64,000 nt of DNA from Corynebacterium sp. 21KM1197 (lineage in GTDB: Bacteria > Actinomycetota > Actinomycetes > Mycobacteriales > Mycobacteriaceae): the NCBI RefSeq assembly GCF_033783015.1, contig NZ_CP123907.1:1612001-1676000 (forward strand). The letters are read 5' to 3'. Of the stretch, positions 54,123-63,463 are shown one piece after another (the first letter of the stretch is position 1; each line of letters opens with the position of its first letter). The translations under genes were made by a program, and so were the position numbers. The notes beneath the pieces are model-generated. The model did not search any database. It was not told where the DNA came from and worked only from the letters and a program-made list of their open reading frames with translations.

Positions 54123-54635
54123 TTAGAGCAGGATCGCCAACACCGCGATGAGCGTGGCGGCCACCAGCGTGATGATGAGCACCGTAGAGGAGGCGCGCAA
54201 CCGGGCCTCCAGGATCAGGCGCACGAACCAACTCAGCGCCACCACCTCCGTGGTGGACACCTGCGCGCCCTCCTCTACTTCCAGCACGCAGCGCCGCACA
54301 CCGTTATTTCCGCCGGAGAACTGGGCGATCTTGGCTCCGTGAGCGTCCTCGATCACCCAATCCTGGCGCGACTCGTTAAGGAAGGTCACGGTCCTGCCAC
54401 CAAGATCCGCGGTGAGATTCTTAGCCCTGGCACGGTTGCCCGCGAGCGCAAACGTTTCTCCCGCCTCGGTGGTGGCGGTGGCCTGATCCTTAGTGGCGTG
54501 GAGTATCCAGGACTGCTCGCCCACGGTGGCGCGCTCCACCCCAAAGGTGCCCAGTTCCTCTGGCCCCTCCTCCATCAGCAGGGGCGTGGCGGAGCCGCGC
54601 TGGCCCCAGGAGGTGTAGCGTGCCGGGAACGTCAT
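54123..54635 (-). CDS. Hypothetical protein with C-terminal membrane anchor
   Basis: A 170-residue beta-rich protein (GERATV/SWILHATKDQ/LGGRTVTFLNESRQDWVIEDAHG) with a C-terminal hydrophobic segment (VLIITLVAATLIAVLAILL) and no signal peptide, a tail-anchored arrangement. The ATG at 54635 lies one base past the glyS stop, so it is translationally coupled. It looks distantly like the 154-residue neighbour. Function unknown. Confidence 0.65.
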   Translation of the reverse strand: MTFPARYTSWGQRGSATPLLMEEGPEELGTFGVERATVGEQSWILHATKDQATATTEAGETFALAGNRARAKNLTADLGGRTVTFLNESRQDWVIEDAHGAKIAQFSGGNNGVRRCVLEVEEGAQVSTTEVVALSWFVRLILEARLRASSTVLIITLVAATLIAVLAILL

Positions 54636-54636
54636 C

Positions 54637-56022
54637 TCAGCACCCCAGCAGGCGCTGTGCCAGGTAGGCCTCAAGATCGGCGATCTTCACGCGCTCCTGT
54701 TCCATCGTGTCGCGCTCACGCACCGTCACCGCATCGTCCTCAAGGGTGTCAAAGTCCACCGTCACGCAGAACGGCGTGCCGATCTCGTCCTGGCGACGGT
54801 AGCGGCGGCCGATGGCACCGGAGGTGTCGTAATCAATGTTCCAGTACGCGCGCAGCGTATCGGCCAGTTCCTTGGCCTTACCCGCCAGCGGTTCCTTCTT
54901 GGACAGGGGTAGCACGGCTACCTTGACCGGGGAAAGGCGGTAATCCAGTTTGAGCACCACGCGCTTGTCCACCCCGCCCTTGGCATTGGGGGCCTCGTCC
55001 TCCGTGTAGGCGTCCACCAGGAAGGCCATCATGGAGCGCCCCAGGCCGGCGGCCGGCTCGATGCAATACGGGATCCAGCGCTCGTCGGCCTCCTGGTCAT
55101 AGAAGCTCAGGTCCTCGCCGGAGCTTTCCGCGTGTACGCGCAGGTCATAATCCGTGCGGTTGGCCACGCCCTCCAGCTCGCCCCAGCGGGAACCGGCAAA
55201 GCCAAAGGCGTACTCCACGTCCACGGTGCGCTTGGAATAGTGTGAGAGCTTTTCCTGCGGGTGCTCGTACAGGCGCAGGTTCTCCGGGTTAATGCCCAGA
55301 TCCACGTACCACTGGTAGCGGTTATCAATCCAGTACTGGTGCCACTGCTCGTCCTCGCCGGGTTTGACAAAGAACTCCATCTCCATCTGCTCGAACTCGC
55401 GGGTGCGGAAGATGAAGTTACCCGGCGTGATCTCGTTGCGGAAGGACTTGCCGATGTTGGCGATGCCGAACGGGGGCTTCATGCGCGCGGAGTTCATCAC
55501 GTTCTTGAAGTTGATGAAGATACCCTGGGCGGTCTCCGGGCGCAGGTAGTGCAGCCCCTCCTCATCGTCCACCGGGCCGAGGAAGGTCTTGAGCAGGCCG
55601 GAAAAGGCGCGCGGCTCCGTCCAGTTACCCGGCTGACCGGTCTCGGGATCGTTAATGTCCGCCAGGCCGTTCTCCGGCGGGTGCCCGTGCTTTTCCTCAT
55701 ACGCCTCGATGAGGTGATCCGCGCGGTAGCGCTTGTGCGTGTACAGGGATTCCACGAGGGGGTCGGTGAATACCTCCACGTGACCGGAGGCCACCCACAC
55801 CTGGCGCGGCTGAATCACGGAGGTATCCACGCCCACCACGTCCGCGCGGGAGGTCACCATGTGCCGCCACCACTGGCGCTTGATGTTCTCCTTGAGTTCC
55901 ACGCCCAGCGGGCCGTAGTCCCAGGCGGAGCGGGTACCACCGTAAATCTCGCCCGCCGGATAGACCAGACCGCGCCGCTTACACAGATTGACCACGGTTT
56001 CGATGACGGACTGCTGCGCCAT
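54637..56022 (-). CDS. glyS: Glycyl-tRNA synthetase (dimeric type)
   Basis: Class II glycyl-tRNA synthetase of 461 residues, the alpha2 type found in actinobacteria. It starts [22 protein letters not shown]. Class II motif 2 is [25 protein letters not shown], motif 3 is [14 protein letters not shown], with [12 protein letters not shown] at the ATP site. The C-terminal anticodon domain follows. Upstream 56023-56200 contains strong hairpins and a TAGAAT-like -10, implying a structured leader. Confidence 0.95.
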   Translation of the reverse strand: MAQQSVIETVVNLCKRRGLVYPAGEIYGGTRSAWDYGPLGVELKENIKRQWWRHMVTSRADVVGVDTSVIQPRQVWVASGHVEVFTDPLVESLYTHKRYRADHLIEAYEEKHGHPPENGLADINDPETGQPGNWTEPRAFSGLLKTFLGPVDDEEGLHYLRPETAQGIFINFKNVMNSARMKPPFGIANIGKSFRNEITPGNFIFRTREFEQMEMEFFVKPGEDEQWHQYWIDNRYQWYVDLGINPENLRLYEHPQEKLSHYSKRTVDVEYAFGFAGSRWGELEGVANRTDYDLRVHAESSGEDLSFYDQEADERWIPYCIEPAAGLGRSMMAFLVDAYTEDEAPNAKGGVDKRVVLKLDYRLSPVKVAVLPLSKKEPLAGKAKELADTLRAYWNIDYDTSGAIGRRYRRQDEIGTPFCVTVDFDTLEDDAVTVRERDTMEQERVKIADLEAYLAQRLLGC

Positions 56023-56444
56023 AAGGGGAGATTCCTCCTAGTAGTAATCGCCAATGTATCCCTCCCGGCCGCCCGCGGCGGGCTGGCGCGTCCGCTCGCG
56101 GGGGCTTTGCGACGTCGCTACGCACCCGCGAGGGCTTTATGCCTAGTCCTTAAATATCGCCGCATGCGGCGGAAGGGAAGTTCCTCGCTATTCTAACCTC
56201 AGCCCACCGACGCCGCGTGGACACCCACCTGCCCCCTCCCCTGGGCACCCCCGCTTCCCCTCCCCTCGCCCCAGTCCCGGCCGCTTATCACCAGAGTGAC
56301 AGGCAGAAGCGAAGAATATATCGCCAAGCTGACAGTGTTGTGACTAGAATCATTCAGGAAAATCTTACCCGTAACACAAACCTCCACCTTTTGGTCTATC
56401 ATCTTTGGTTACTAGTTACTGGACGATTTATAGACGAGAACGAT
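56023..56444. other. Divergent region with a structured glyS leader
   Basis: On the minus strand, a TTAGAATAG element near 56190 could be a -10 and leaves a leader of about 150 nt before glyS. It holds a hairpin at 56095-56132 (CTCGCGG... pairs with CCGCGAG, plus inner TGCG/CGCA), GCCCGCGGCGGGC at 56071-56083, and the 14-base palindrome CGCCGCATGCGGCG at 56158-56171. I do not see a T-box core. The plus-side part (56250-56440) has the promoter of the ArsR gene. Confidence 0.5.
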
Positions 56445-56852
56445 ATGGCAGGACACACCGAAGAAACACGCCCACTCCTTGCTCGCAGCCACGCTGCCAG
56501 CTCAGTGATTAGCGCGATCGACTCGGAAATCCGCGTCAGTATCCTCTCCCTCCTGGTGGAACGCGAATACCTGGTCAGCGAGATCGTGACGCAACTGGGG
56601 CGCCCCCAGCCCCTGATCAGCCAGCACCTGCGGGTACTCAAAAACGCCGGAATCGTGGTCTCCCACCCCCAGGGGCGCAGCCGCTGCTACAAACTCAGCA
56701 CCCCGGAATTACACGACTTCTTCCGCGACATCATCACCCTCTCCGCCACCGCCCATGCGCACCTGCTCAAACCCGTGGCCGAGATTGACCTCGCGGATAC
56801 CGCCCAGCAAGACCTCGACACCGCGCCTCCGGCCCCGGCCACGCCCGTGTAG
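56445..56852 (+). CDS. ArsR-family transcriptional regulator (Znr-like)
   Basis: A 135-residue winged-helix repressor. The HTH region is ISAIDSEIRVSILSLLVEREYLVSEIVTQLGRPQPLISQHLRVLKNAGIV, with HPQGRSRCYKL forming the wing; no classic ELCV Cys motif. It is immediately upstream of zur, as in C. glutamicum znr-zur and the mycobacterial smtB-furB pair, so it likely responds to zinc. The start is ATG at 56445; the long in-frame reading from 56217 has no ribosome site. Confidence 0.88.
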   Translation: MAGHTEETRPLLARSHAASSVISAIDSEIRVSILSLLVEREYLVSEIVTQLGRPQPLISQHLRVLKNAGIVVSHPQGRSRCYKLSTPELHDFFRDIITLSATAHAHLLKPVAEIDLADTAQQDLDTAPPAPATPV

Positions 56853-56911
56853 TACCCTGCGTTGCAGAACCCAAGGACGCCACGGGGATATACGGGGAAG
56901 GACACGGACGC

Positions 56912-57364
56912 ATGAATAAAGGCCCCGCAGCACGGGCACCCAAACTCGGCGCGCGCAACACAAAGCAGCGCGCCGCGGTGATCGACGCGCTCGTTGCACT
57001 GAATAACTTTGCCTCGGCCAAAACCATTCACCACGAACTCACCCAGCGCGGCACCCCCGTGGGCCTTTCCACCGTGTACCGCACCCTGCAATCGCTGGCC
57101 GACGTCCACGCCGTGGACGTGCTCAGCGTGGCCGGGGGTGAAAGCCTCTACCGTCACTGCCTCAGCGAGGACCACCATCACCACCTGGTGTGCACCGAGT
57201 GCGGCTCCACCAAGGAGATCGACGGCGGCCCCGTGGAGCACTGGGCCAAGGAGGTGGCCGCCCACTACGGCTTCAGCCTCACCGGGCATGACGCCGAGAT
57301 CTACGGGCTGTGCCCCGAGTGCTGCGCCCGCCAGGAGCAGGCGAGCAACAACGCGGAGGACTAA
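56912..57364 (+). CDS. zur: Fur-family zinc uptake regulator
   Basis: A 150-residue Fur-like protein, assigned to Zur from its position after the ArsR gene. Seen are [14 protein letters not shown], the DNA-binding helix [25 protein letters not shown] with the His/Cys metal residues, and CPECC at the end that gives the structural zinc site. It would repress zinc import genes when zinc is sufficient. It lies 59 bases after the ArsR stop and is likely cotranscribed. Confidence 0.92.
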   Translation: MNKGPAARAPKLGARNTKQRAAVIDALVALNNFASAKTIHHELTQRGTPVGLSTVYRTLQSLADVHAVDVLSVAGGESLYRHCLSEDHHHHLVCTECGSTKEIDGGPVEHWAKEVAAHYGFSLTGHDAEIYGLCPECCARQEQASNNAED

Positions 57365-57471
57365 GGAAGGCCAAGGGCCCGTTTGCCCCGGCGCGCCACA
57401 CCGATGAGCCGCGCCCTCCCCGGGCATCCCACCCACCCAGCACCCCGATAACTAAGCACAGACTAAGCTAC

Positions 57472-57532
57472 GTCACTTTCCGTTCACCAGGTTTTCACCT
57501 GAGGGGTTTCTTTTGGCTACGTGGTGTTCACA
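57472..57532 (+). promoter_or_regulatory. Putative pho box array before the alkaline phosphatase
   Basis: The hexamer TTCACC occurs at 57483 and 57494, with related GTCACT at 57472 and TTCACA at 57527, all at multiples of 11 bases. PhoP/PhoR-type regulators bind 11-bp direct repeats of this kind. It lies 72-132 bases before the start of the phosphatase gene. Confidence 0.65.
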
Positions 57533-57603
57533 AAGACCCCCTACCTTTTCTCCTGAGCAGTGCTCGTTTTGTTCCTGGTTCATCACCTTTTGGAAGAGTA
57601 GCT

Positions 57604-59106
57604 ATGTCTTATACCCGTCGTATTCTCCCCACCGCAGCCGTCCTGACCAGCCTCGCGCTCATCGCCGGATGCTCCAGCGCCGATAACTCCGATACCGCCG
57701 CGCAGCAGGATACCGAGCGTCAGGCCAGCGAGTCCATTGCTCCGGTGTCCCAGGCCGAGGCCGCCTACGACCGCTCGGCGGCAGGCAACGTTGCCGAGCA
57801 CGGCGGCGCACGCCGCCTCCGCGAGGACCAGGCGGCCAGCCTCCAGGAGGCCGTCAGCAAGACCGGGGCCAAGAACGTGATCCTCCTGATCGGTGACGGC
57901 ATGGGCGACTCCGAGATCACCTCCGCCCGCAACTACTCCGAGGGGGCGGGCGGCTCCTTCAAGGGCCTGGACGCGCTCCCGGTGACCGGCCAGTACACCC
58001 ACTACTCCGTGGACAAGGACGGCAAGCCGGACTACGTCACCGATTCCGCCGCCTCCGGCTCCGCCTGGGCCACCGGCACCAAGACTTATAACGGCGCCAT
58101 CTCCGTGGACAAGGACGGCAAGGACCAGGAAAGCATCTTGGAGCGCGCCAAGAAGGCCGGGCTGGCCACCGGCAACGTCTCCACCGCCGAGATTCAGGAT
58201 GCCACCCCCGCCGTCCAGGCCGCTCACGTGAGCGACCGCTCCTGCTATGACCCGGAATCCACGGCGGAGGAGTGCCCGGAGAACGCCCTGGAAAACGGCG
58301 GACGCGGCTCCATCTCCGAGCAGATTCTGGAAACCCGCGCGGACGTCACCCTGGGTGGCGGGGCGGAGAGCTTTGAGGCAAAGGCTCGGGCCGGAGAGTA
58401 CAAGGACAAGACGCTGCTGGAGCAGGCCCGCGAGCGCGGCTACCAGTTGCCCACCAACGCCGAGGAACTGAGCAAGATCACCGAGGCTAACCAGGATAAG
58501 CCCGTGCTGGGGCTCTTCTCCGAGGGGAACATGCCGGTACGCTGGGAGGGCCCCAAGGCCGCCAAAGGCGGCTACCTGGAGGAGGCCGCCACCTGCACCG
58601 ATAACCCCGAGCGCACCTCCGAGGTGCCGCTGCTGGCGGACATGACTTCCAAGGCCATCGACCTGCTCAAGGACAAGGAGGAGGGCTTCTTCCTCCAGGT
58701 GGAAGGGGCCTCCATCGATAAGCAGGATCACGCCGCCAACCCCTGTGGGCAGATCGGTGAGACCGTGGACCTGGACGAGGCCGTGCAAAAGGCCCTGGAG
58801 TTTGCCAAGGCCGACGGCGAGACCCTGGTGGTGGTCACCGCCGATCACGCGCACAGCAGCCAGATCGTGCCCAACGAGGATGAGGAGGAAGAGGGCCTTT
58901 ACCCCGGCCTGACCCGCAAGCTGCGCACCAAGGAGGGCGCGGAGATGACCCTGAGCTACGCCACCTCCGACGACATCGAGGAGTCTCAGCAGCACACGGG
59001 TACCCAGTTGCGGATCGCAGCCTTTGGCCCGAACTCCGCCAACGTGGCCGGCCTGAGCGATCAGACCGACCTCTTCTTCACCGTGACCGAGGCTCTCGGG
59101 ATTTAA
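57604..59106 (+). CDS. Alkaline phosphatase, lipoprotein
   Basis: A 500-residue phosphatase of the PhoA type with a lipobox ([10 protein letters not shown]), so the mature protein is likely lipid-anchored at Cys after a short signal. Metal and catalytic motifs: [39 protein letters not shown] with the nucleophile Ser, [10 protein letters not shown] and TADHAHSS. The C-terminal half has the metal-binding His residues. Start is ATG at 57604; upstream in-frame sequence from 57310 overlaps zur and has no ribosome site. The gene carries the pho-type repeats upstream. Confidence 0.93.
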   Translation: MSYTRRILPTAAVLTSLALIAGCSSADNSDTAAQQDTERQASESIAPVSQAEAAYDRSAAGNVAEHGGARRLREDQAASLQEAVSKTGAKNVILLIGDGMGDSEITSARNYSEGAGGSFKGLDALPVTGQYTHYSVDKDGKPDYVTDSAASGSAWATGTKTYNGAISVDKDGKDQESILERAKKAGLATGNVSTAEIQDATPAVQAAHVSDRSCYDPESTAEECPENALENGGRGSISEQILETRADVTLGGGAESFEAKARAGEYKDKTLLEQARERGYQLPTNAEELSKITEANQDKPVLGLFSEGNMPVRWEGPKAAKGGYLEEAATCTDNPERTSEVPLLADMTSKAIDLLKDKEEGFFLQVEGASIDKQDHAANPCGQIGETVDLDEAVQKALEFAKADGETLVVVTADHAHSSQIVPNEDEEEEGLYPGLTRKLRTKEGAEMTLSYATSDDIEESQQHTGTQLRIAAFGPNSANVAGLSDQTDLFFTVTEALGI

Positions 59107-59124
59107 CTAGTTCTTAAGCCCCTG

Positions 59125-59712
59125 TTAAGCCCTCGGCCTGGCCAGCACCGCGCTGCGGTGCTGGCCCTCTTCGTCCCAGGTGCCCACGATGGTGCCCGGG
59201 ATCGCGGCTAGGGTGGCGTCGTCGAAAGCCTCCTCCACCCGCACCGCTACCTCGGTGTGCTCACCTGGGGTGATCTGGAACCGTACCGGCGAGGGGATAA
59301 TCTCCCCGGTTTTCACGTTCTGCTTTGCCACCGGTTGCCCGCCCGCGCGCACCACCTCCCGCAGCGCGGCCGCAAAGACGGGGTCGCGGCGGGCGTCGTA
59401 AATATAGCGGGTACCCAGCACCGAGTGCGCCATCTCCCCCAGCAACCCCTCCGTGTCCGGGAGCGGGCCCGGGCGATACGTCAGCGGCACCTGCACCAGG
59501 CCGTCGTTGAGCGCTATCACGGCCACCTCCATACCCACCTGCCCCTCGGGGTCGATGAGCCGCCAGGCGGCCAGCGCGGTGAAGGTATCCCCCGGGTTCA
59601 ATAGTCCCTCGCGCTCTAGGAAGCGACGCTGGAAATCCTCCTTGCCGGGCTCCAACTGCGCGTCCGCGTAGACCTCCGCATAAACCTCTGCCGCGTTCTG
59701 GTTATCGCTCAT
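59125..59712 (-). CDS. Maltokinase N-terminal cap-like (CG0192-type) protein
   Basis: A 195-residue protein with WRLIDPEGQVGMEVAVIAL, VPLTYRPGPLPDTEGLLGEMAHSVLGTRYIYDA and the DPVFAAALREVV segment. These match the N-terminal cap domain seen in maltokinases and stand-alone actinobacterial homologues. No kinase domain is present. Convergent with the phosphatase gene. Function unknown; a carbohydrate role is only inferred. Confidence 0.75.
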   Translation of the reverse strand: MSDNQNAAEVYAEVYADAQLEPGKEDFQRRFLEREGLLNPGDTFTALAAWRLIDPEGQVGMEVAVIALNDGLVQVPLTYRPGPLPDTEGLLGEMAHSVLGTRYIYDARRDPVFAAALREVVRAGGQPVAKQNVKTGEIIPSPVRFQITPGEHTEVAVRVEEAFDDATLAAIPGTIVGTWDEEGQHRSAVLARPRA

Positions 59713-59756
59713 GCCCACCAGAATGCCACAGCCCGGCGCGCCGCACCCGCTAAAGA

Positions 59757-60833
59757 TCAGCCAATGACCTGACCAAAGAGCACGCCCAGCACGTAGGTGA
59801 CTGCCGTGGCCCCCATGCCCACCAACCACTGCCGCAGCGCGCGCGGTACCGGGGGCTTGCCGGAGAGAATGCCGGTGAACGCTCCCGTACACAGCAAGGC
59901 CACGGAGACCAGGGCGATGGCCACCACCCCGCCCACCAGGGCCGAGGCCCCAAAGAGGAAGGGAAGCACCGGAATGAGCGCCCCGGCGGCAAAGCACAGG
60001 AAACTCGACATCGCGGCCGACCATGCCCCATCCTTGACATCCTCCGCCTCGGACTCACCCGCCGCCGCCTCGGACGCCGCTGCGTGCGCCTGAGAAAAGG
60101 CCTCCCGGGCGCGCTCCTCGGCCTCCTCCTCGCTGTATCCGCGCGCCCGGAACACCAGGGCTAGCTCATTGGCATTCACGTCCAGCTCCGGCAGCAGCGT
60201 GGCGGTATCCTCCTGCGGGGTGGAGGCCTCCAGGAGTTCCGCCTGGGACTTCACGGAGATGTATTCCCCCACCGCCATGGACAACGCGCCGGCCAGCAGG
60301 CCGGAGACTCCCGTAATCAGGATCATCGAGGAAGATACCCCCGAGCCCATCACGCCGATCACCAGAGCGAGGTTGGACACCAGGCCATCGTTGGCCCCAA
60401 AGATCGCGGCCCGGAAGTCCCCGGACATGCGCTCGCGGCTGCGCGCCGCCAGCCCCTTGACCACCTCGGAATGTACGTGCTCGTCCGCCGCGATCTGCCC
60501 GGGGGCATCATCATCGCTGCTATAGGGATTGCGCGCCTCCGCGCTCTGCATCATCGCCAGTACAAACACGGAGCCAAAGCGGCGGGCCAGCCACCCGATG
60601 AAGCGGGTTTTCAGCCCCGGGCGCTGCGGCATGCCCACCTCGTCCCCGAGTTTCTCGCGCCAGTATTCCTCGTGCCGGGATTCCGCCTCCGCGAGTTTGA
60701 GCAGGATCTCGCGCTCCTCCCTCGTTTTCTTGCGGGCAAGTTCGCGGTACACGGCGGCCTCGGCACGCTCGTCCGCGAGGTACTGCCGCCAGCGCTGAAT
60801 CTGCTTGCGGGTGGGAGGGGGTGACGTGTTCAC
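59757..60833 (-). CDS. Ferritin-like / VIT1 family iron or manganese transporter
   Basis: A 358-residue two-domain protein. An N-terminal ferritin-like (rubrerythrin) helix bundle with Glu ligands (DERAEAAVYRELARKKTREE, AEAESRHEEYWREKL) is fused to a VIT1/CCC1 transporter with about five membrane helices (AIFGANDGLVSNLALVIG, AGALSMAVGEYISVKSQ, and a LVGMGATAVTYVLGV end). The pattern is of the MbfA-like membrane-bound ferritin that exports iron. Start: GTG at 60833 with GGAGAATCAC before it. Minus-strand run with uppS, recO, era. Confidence 0.88.
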   Translation of the reverse strand: MNTSPPPTRKQIQRWRQYLADERAEAAVYRELARKKTREEREILLKLAEAESRHEEYWREKLGDEVGMPQRPGLKTRFIGWLARRFGSVFVLAMMQSAEARNPYSSDDDAPGQIAADEHVHSEVVKGLAARSRERMSGDFRAAIFGANDGLVSNLALVIGVMGSGVSSSMILITGVSGLLAGALSMAVGEYISVKSQAELLEASTPQEDTATLLPELDVNANELALVFRARGYSEEEAEERAREAFSQAHAAASEAAAGESEAEDVKDGAWSAAMSSFLCFAAGALIPVLPFLFGASALVGGVVAIALVSVALLCTGAFTGILSGKPPVPRALRQWLVGMGATAVTYVLGVLFGQVIG

Positions 60834-60917
60834 TCGTGATTCTCCGGGTGGGTGGGCATAATCCTGGGTTATGCTACGCCCCCGCCGCGCGCGGGGGAAG
60901 AGCGGACGCAAGAAAAA

Positions 60918-61664
60918 TCAGGCGGTTCCGCCAAAACGACGATCCCGGCGCGCGTATTCCTCCACCGCTGCAAAGAGATCCTGCGCGCCAAAGTCCGGAA
61001 AGAGTTTGTCCTGATAGATCATCTCCGCATAGGCCGATTCCCACAGCAGGAAATTCGAGGTGCGCTTTTCCCCCGAGGGGCGCAAGAAGAGATCCACGTC
61101 CGGCATGGCCGGATCGTAGAGCCACTGCTGAAAGCTCTTTTCCGTGATCTGCTCCGGGCGCAGCCTACCCGCCGCGACCTCGGTGGCGATGCGTCGGGTG
61201 GCGTCGATGATCTCCGCGCGTCCGCCGTAATTCACGCACATCACCAGGGTCATGCGGGTGTTATGGCGGGTGAGTTCCTCCGCCGCCTCTAACTCCTTAA
61301 TCACCGAGCGCCACAGGCGCGGGCGGCGCCCCGCCCACACCACGCGCACGCCCTTGTCATGCAGAATGTCCCGCTGGCGGTGCAGGACATCGCGGGAAAA
61401 CCCCATGAGGAAGCGCACCTCCTCCGCGCTGCGCCGCCAGTTCTCCGTGGAAAAGGCGTAGGCGGAGAGGTAGGACACGCCCATTGCCAAGCAGGCGTCC
61501 ACGGCTTCCATGAGCACGGCCTCGCCGCGCCGGTGCCCCTCCGTGCGCTTCATGCCGCGCTGTTGCGCCCACCGGCCATTACCGTCCATGACCAGGGCGA
61601 TGTGCCGGGGCAGGAATTGCGCCGGGATCTGCGGGGGTTGAAGATTCTGGTTCTCAGCGGTCAC
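60918..61664 (-). CDS. uppS: Isoprenyl transferase (decaprenyl diphosphate synthase type)
   Basis: A 248-residue cis-prenyltransferase. [25 protein letters not shown] holds the catalytic Asp and the FPP-binding residues, [14 protein letters not shown] is motif 3, and [25 protein letters not shown] is motif 5. It makes the long lipid carrier for peptidoglycan and arabinogalactan. It lies 79 bases from recO on the same strand, the order in mycobacteria and corynebacteria. Confidence 0.94.
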   Translation of the reverse strand: MTAENQNLQPPQIPAQFLPRHIALVMDGNGRWAQQRGMKRTEGHRRGEAVLMEAVDACLAMGVSYLSAYAFSTENWRRSAEEVRFLMGFSRDVLHRQRDILHDKGVRVVWAGRRPRLWRSVIKELEAAEELTRHNTRMTLVMCVNYGGRAEIIDATRRIATEVAAGRLRPEQITEKSFQQWLYDPAMPDVDLFLRPSGEKRTSNFLLWESAYAEMIYQDKLFPDFGAQDLFAAVEEYARRDRRFGGTA

Positions 61665-61743
61665 CCGGCCATTCTACGCAGCGGGTGCTGCTTACCGACG
61701 CCCCGGCGGTATCACCCTGCGACATCGGGCGGGTTAGGCCTGC

Positions 61744-62478
61744 TTAGCCCGAGGGCAAAAGCGTGGTGATCCGTTGTTCCAGGTGATATTGCAGGTGCAC
61801 GCTGGTGAGCCGGTGCACCCGCTCGTGGAGGTCGTGGCGCTCCATGATCTCCTCTGCCGCCTGGCGGTGCCCCTGTTGCAAGAGCCACATGGCGTGGAGG
61901 GTTTCGGCGGGAATATCCGCCGAGCCGGGCGGGCGACAGCGCACGCACACCGCCCCGCCGGCGCGGGGGTGAAAGGCGTGATGGGGGCCGGCCTCGCCGC
62001 ACTGGGCGCAGGCAAAGAGGCTGGGTGCCCACCCGGAATGGCCCATCGCGCGCAGCAGAAAGGCATCCAGGCAGGTCTCGGGCTTGGGGTCCTGCTGCAT
62101 GGCGGCGAGGGTTTCCACCACCGCATCAAAGAGGAAGGGGTCCTCCCCTGTTTCCGCCACGCACAGCCGCTCCGCGCAATTGACCACCGCGCAGGCGGCG
62201 GTGTAGCGGGCGTAATCCTCGATGATCCCGGAGGCGTAATAGGCCACCGTGTCCGCGCCGGTGAGCGTGGCGAGGTTGCGGCCGGGATACAGGTGCACGT
62301 CCAGGTGAACAAAGAGCTGCACCCGGGAGCCAAAGCGGGACTTGGAGCGGCGCACCCCCTTGGCCACGGCACGCACCAGGCCGTGGCCCCTGGTCAGCAG
62401 CACCACCACACGGTCGGCCTCACCGAAGTCATAGGTGCGCACCACCACGGCGTGATCGCGGTAACTGGGCCTGCGCAC
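61744..62478 (-). CDS. recO: DNA repair protein RecO
   Basis: A 244-residue RecO: an N-terminal OB fold (YRDHAVVVRTYDFGEADRVVVLLTRGHGLVRAVAKGVRRSKSRFG), a helical middle, and a C4 zinc motif (CAQCG...CVRC). It mediates RecA loading in RecFOR recombination. The GTG start at 62478 directly follows the TAG stop of era, so they are coupled. Confidence 0.94.
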   Translation of the reverse strand: MRRPSYRDHAVVVRTYDFGEADRVVVLLTRGHGLVRAVAKGVRRSKSRFGSRVQLFVHLDVHLYPGRNLATLTGADTVAYYASGIIEDYARYTAACAVVNCAERLCVAETGEDPFLFDAVVETLAAMQQDPKPETCLDAFLLRAMGHSGWAPSLFACAQCGEAGPHHAFHPRAGGAVCVRCRPPGSADIPAETLHAMWLLQQGHRQAAEEIMERHDLHERVHRLTSVHLQYHLEQRITTLLPSG

Positions 62479-63396
62479 CTAGAAGCCCAACCTCCCCAGG
62501 GCCTTGGGGTCGGACTGCCAGTTCTTGAGCACCTTGATCCGCAGATCCAGGTAGATGTTCTGGCCCAGCAACTCCATGATGGACTTGCGGGAGTTATGGA
62601 TAATCCGGCCCATGCGGCGGCCCTTATAGCCGGTGATGATGTCCTTTTGCCCAGGGCGCTCCACGTAGATGATGGCGTGCACGTCCAGCACGCCCTCGCG
62701 CTCCTCGTTGGGCAGAATCTCATCGACCTCCACGGCCACGGAGTGCGGCAATTCATCCTTGAGGCCAGAAAGCGCGGCCTCTCGGATGAGTTCCGCGATG
62801 CGGGTATCGCGGTCATCGTCGGTGACGTGATCGTCCGGGTACAGCTTGGGGCCCTCCGGCAGGTAGGAGGTGATGACCTCACTGAGCACATCGAGTTGCA
62901 GGCCGTCGGTGGCGGAAACGGGCACCACCTCGGAGTCCTCGCCCAACAGTTCGTGCAGGGCCAGCAACTGCGCGCCCACCTGGTCCTTGGACACCGCATC
63001 GATCTTGGTCACCACCCCCACGATCGGGGTGCGCGGAGCCACGGAGCGCACGTTGTCGAGGATCCAGCGATCACCGGGGCCAATCTTCTCATTCGCCGGG
63101 ACGGTCAGGCCGATCACGTCCACGTCCGCGTAGGTGTCCTTCACCGCCGCATTGAGGCGCTCGCCCAGCAGGGTGCGCGGGCGGTGCAGGCCGGGGGTGT
63201 CCACCACCACGATCTGCGCATCCTCGCGATGCACGATTCCCCTGATGGGGTGGCGCGTGGTTTCCGGCTGATCGGCGGTAATGGCGATCTTCTCCCCCAC
63301 CAGCGCATTGGTCAGGGTGGACTTGCCCGTGTTGGGCCGTCCCACAAAACTCAAGAACCCGGAGCGAAAGCCCTCGGGGGTATCTGCAAAGCTCAC
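62479..63396 (-). CDS. era: GTPase Era
   Basis: A 305-residue ribosome-associated GTPase. G1 is GRPNTGKSTLTNALVG, G3 is VDTPGLHRPRTLLG, G4 is VVTKIDAV, and the C-terminal KH domain has KGRRMGRIIHNSRKSIMELLG. It binds 16S rRNA in 30S assembly. It is immediately upstream of recO in the same direction. Confidence 0.96.
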   Translation of the reverse strand: MSFADTPEGFRSGFLSFVGRPNTGKSTLTNALVGEKIAITADQPETTRHPIRGIVHREDAQIVVVDTPGLHRPRTLLGERLNAAVKDTYADVDVIGLTVPANEKIGPGDRWILDNVRSVAPRTPIVGVVTKIDAVSKDQVGAQLLALHELLGEDSEVVPVSATDGLQLDVLSEVITSYLPEGPKLYPDDHVTDDDRDTRIAELIREAALSGLKDELPHSVAVEVDEILPNEEREGVLDVHAIIYVERPGQKDIITGYKGRRMGRIIHNSRKSIMELLGQNIYLDLRIKVLKNWQSDPKALGRLGF

Positions 63397-63463
63397 CTAT
63401 CTCCTTCAAGCATCACCCGGCGGCGGTCACCTGCATAACAATTCTGCATAACAATATAGGCCG

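Noticed and set aside
56023..56200. T-box riboswitch before glyS
   Set aside because: There is no GGGTGGNACCGCG-type core on the minus strand.
56217..56444. Upstream extension of the ArsR regulator from 56217
   Set aside because: The 76 extra codons are Pro-rich and then AT-rich with no ribosome site; the family begins near MAGHTEE.
57583..58995. A 470-residue minus-strand reading frame opposite the alkaline phosphatase gene
   Set aside because: The composition is Gly/Leu/Val rich with no motif, and the plus-strand gene has all catalytic residues.
61774..63438. A 554-residue plus-strand frame opposite recO and era
   Set aside because: Only a shadow of two well supported genes on the other strand.
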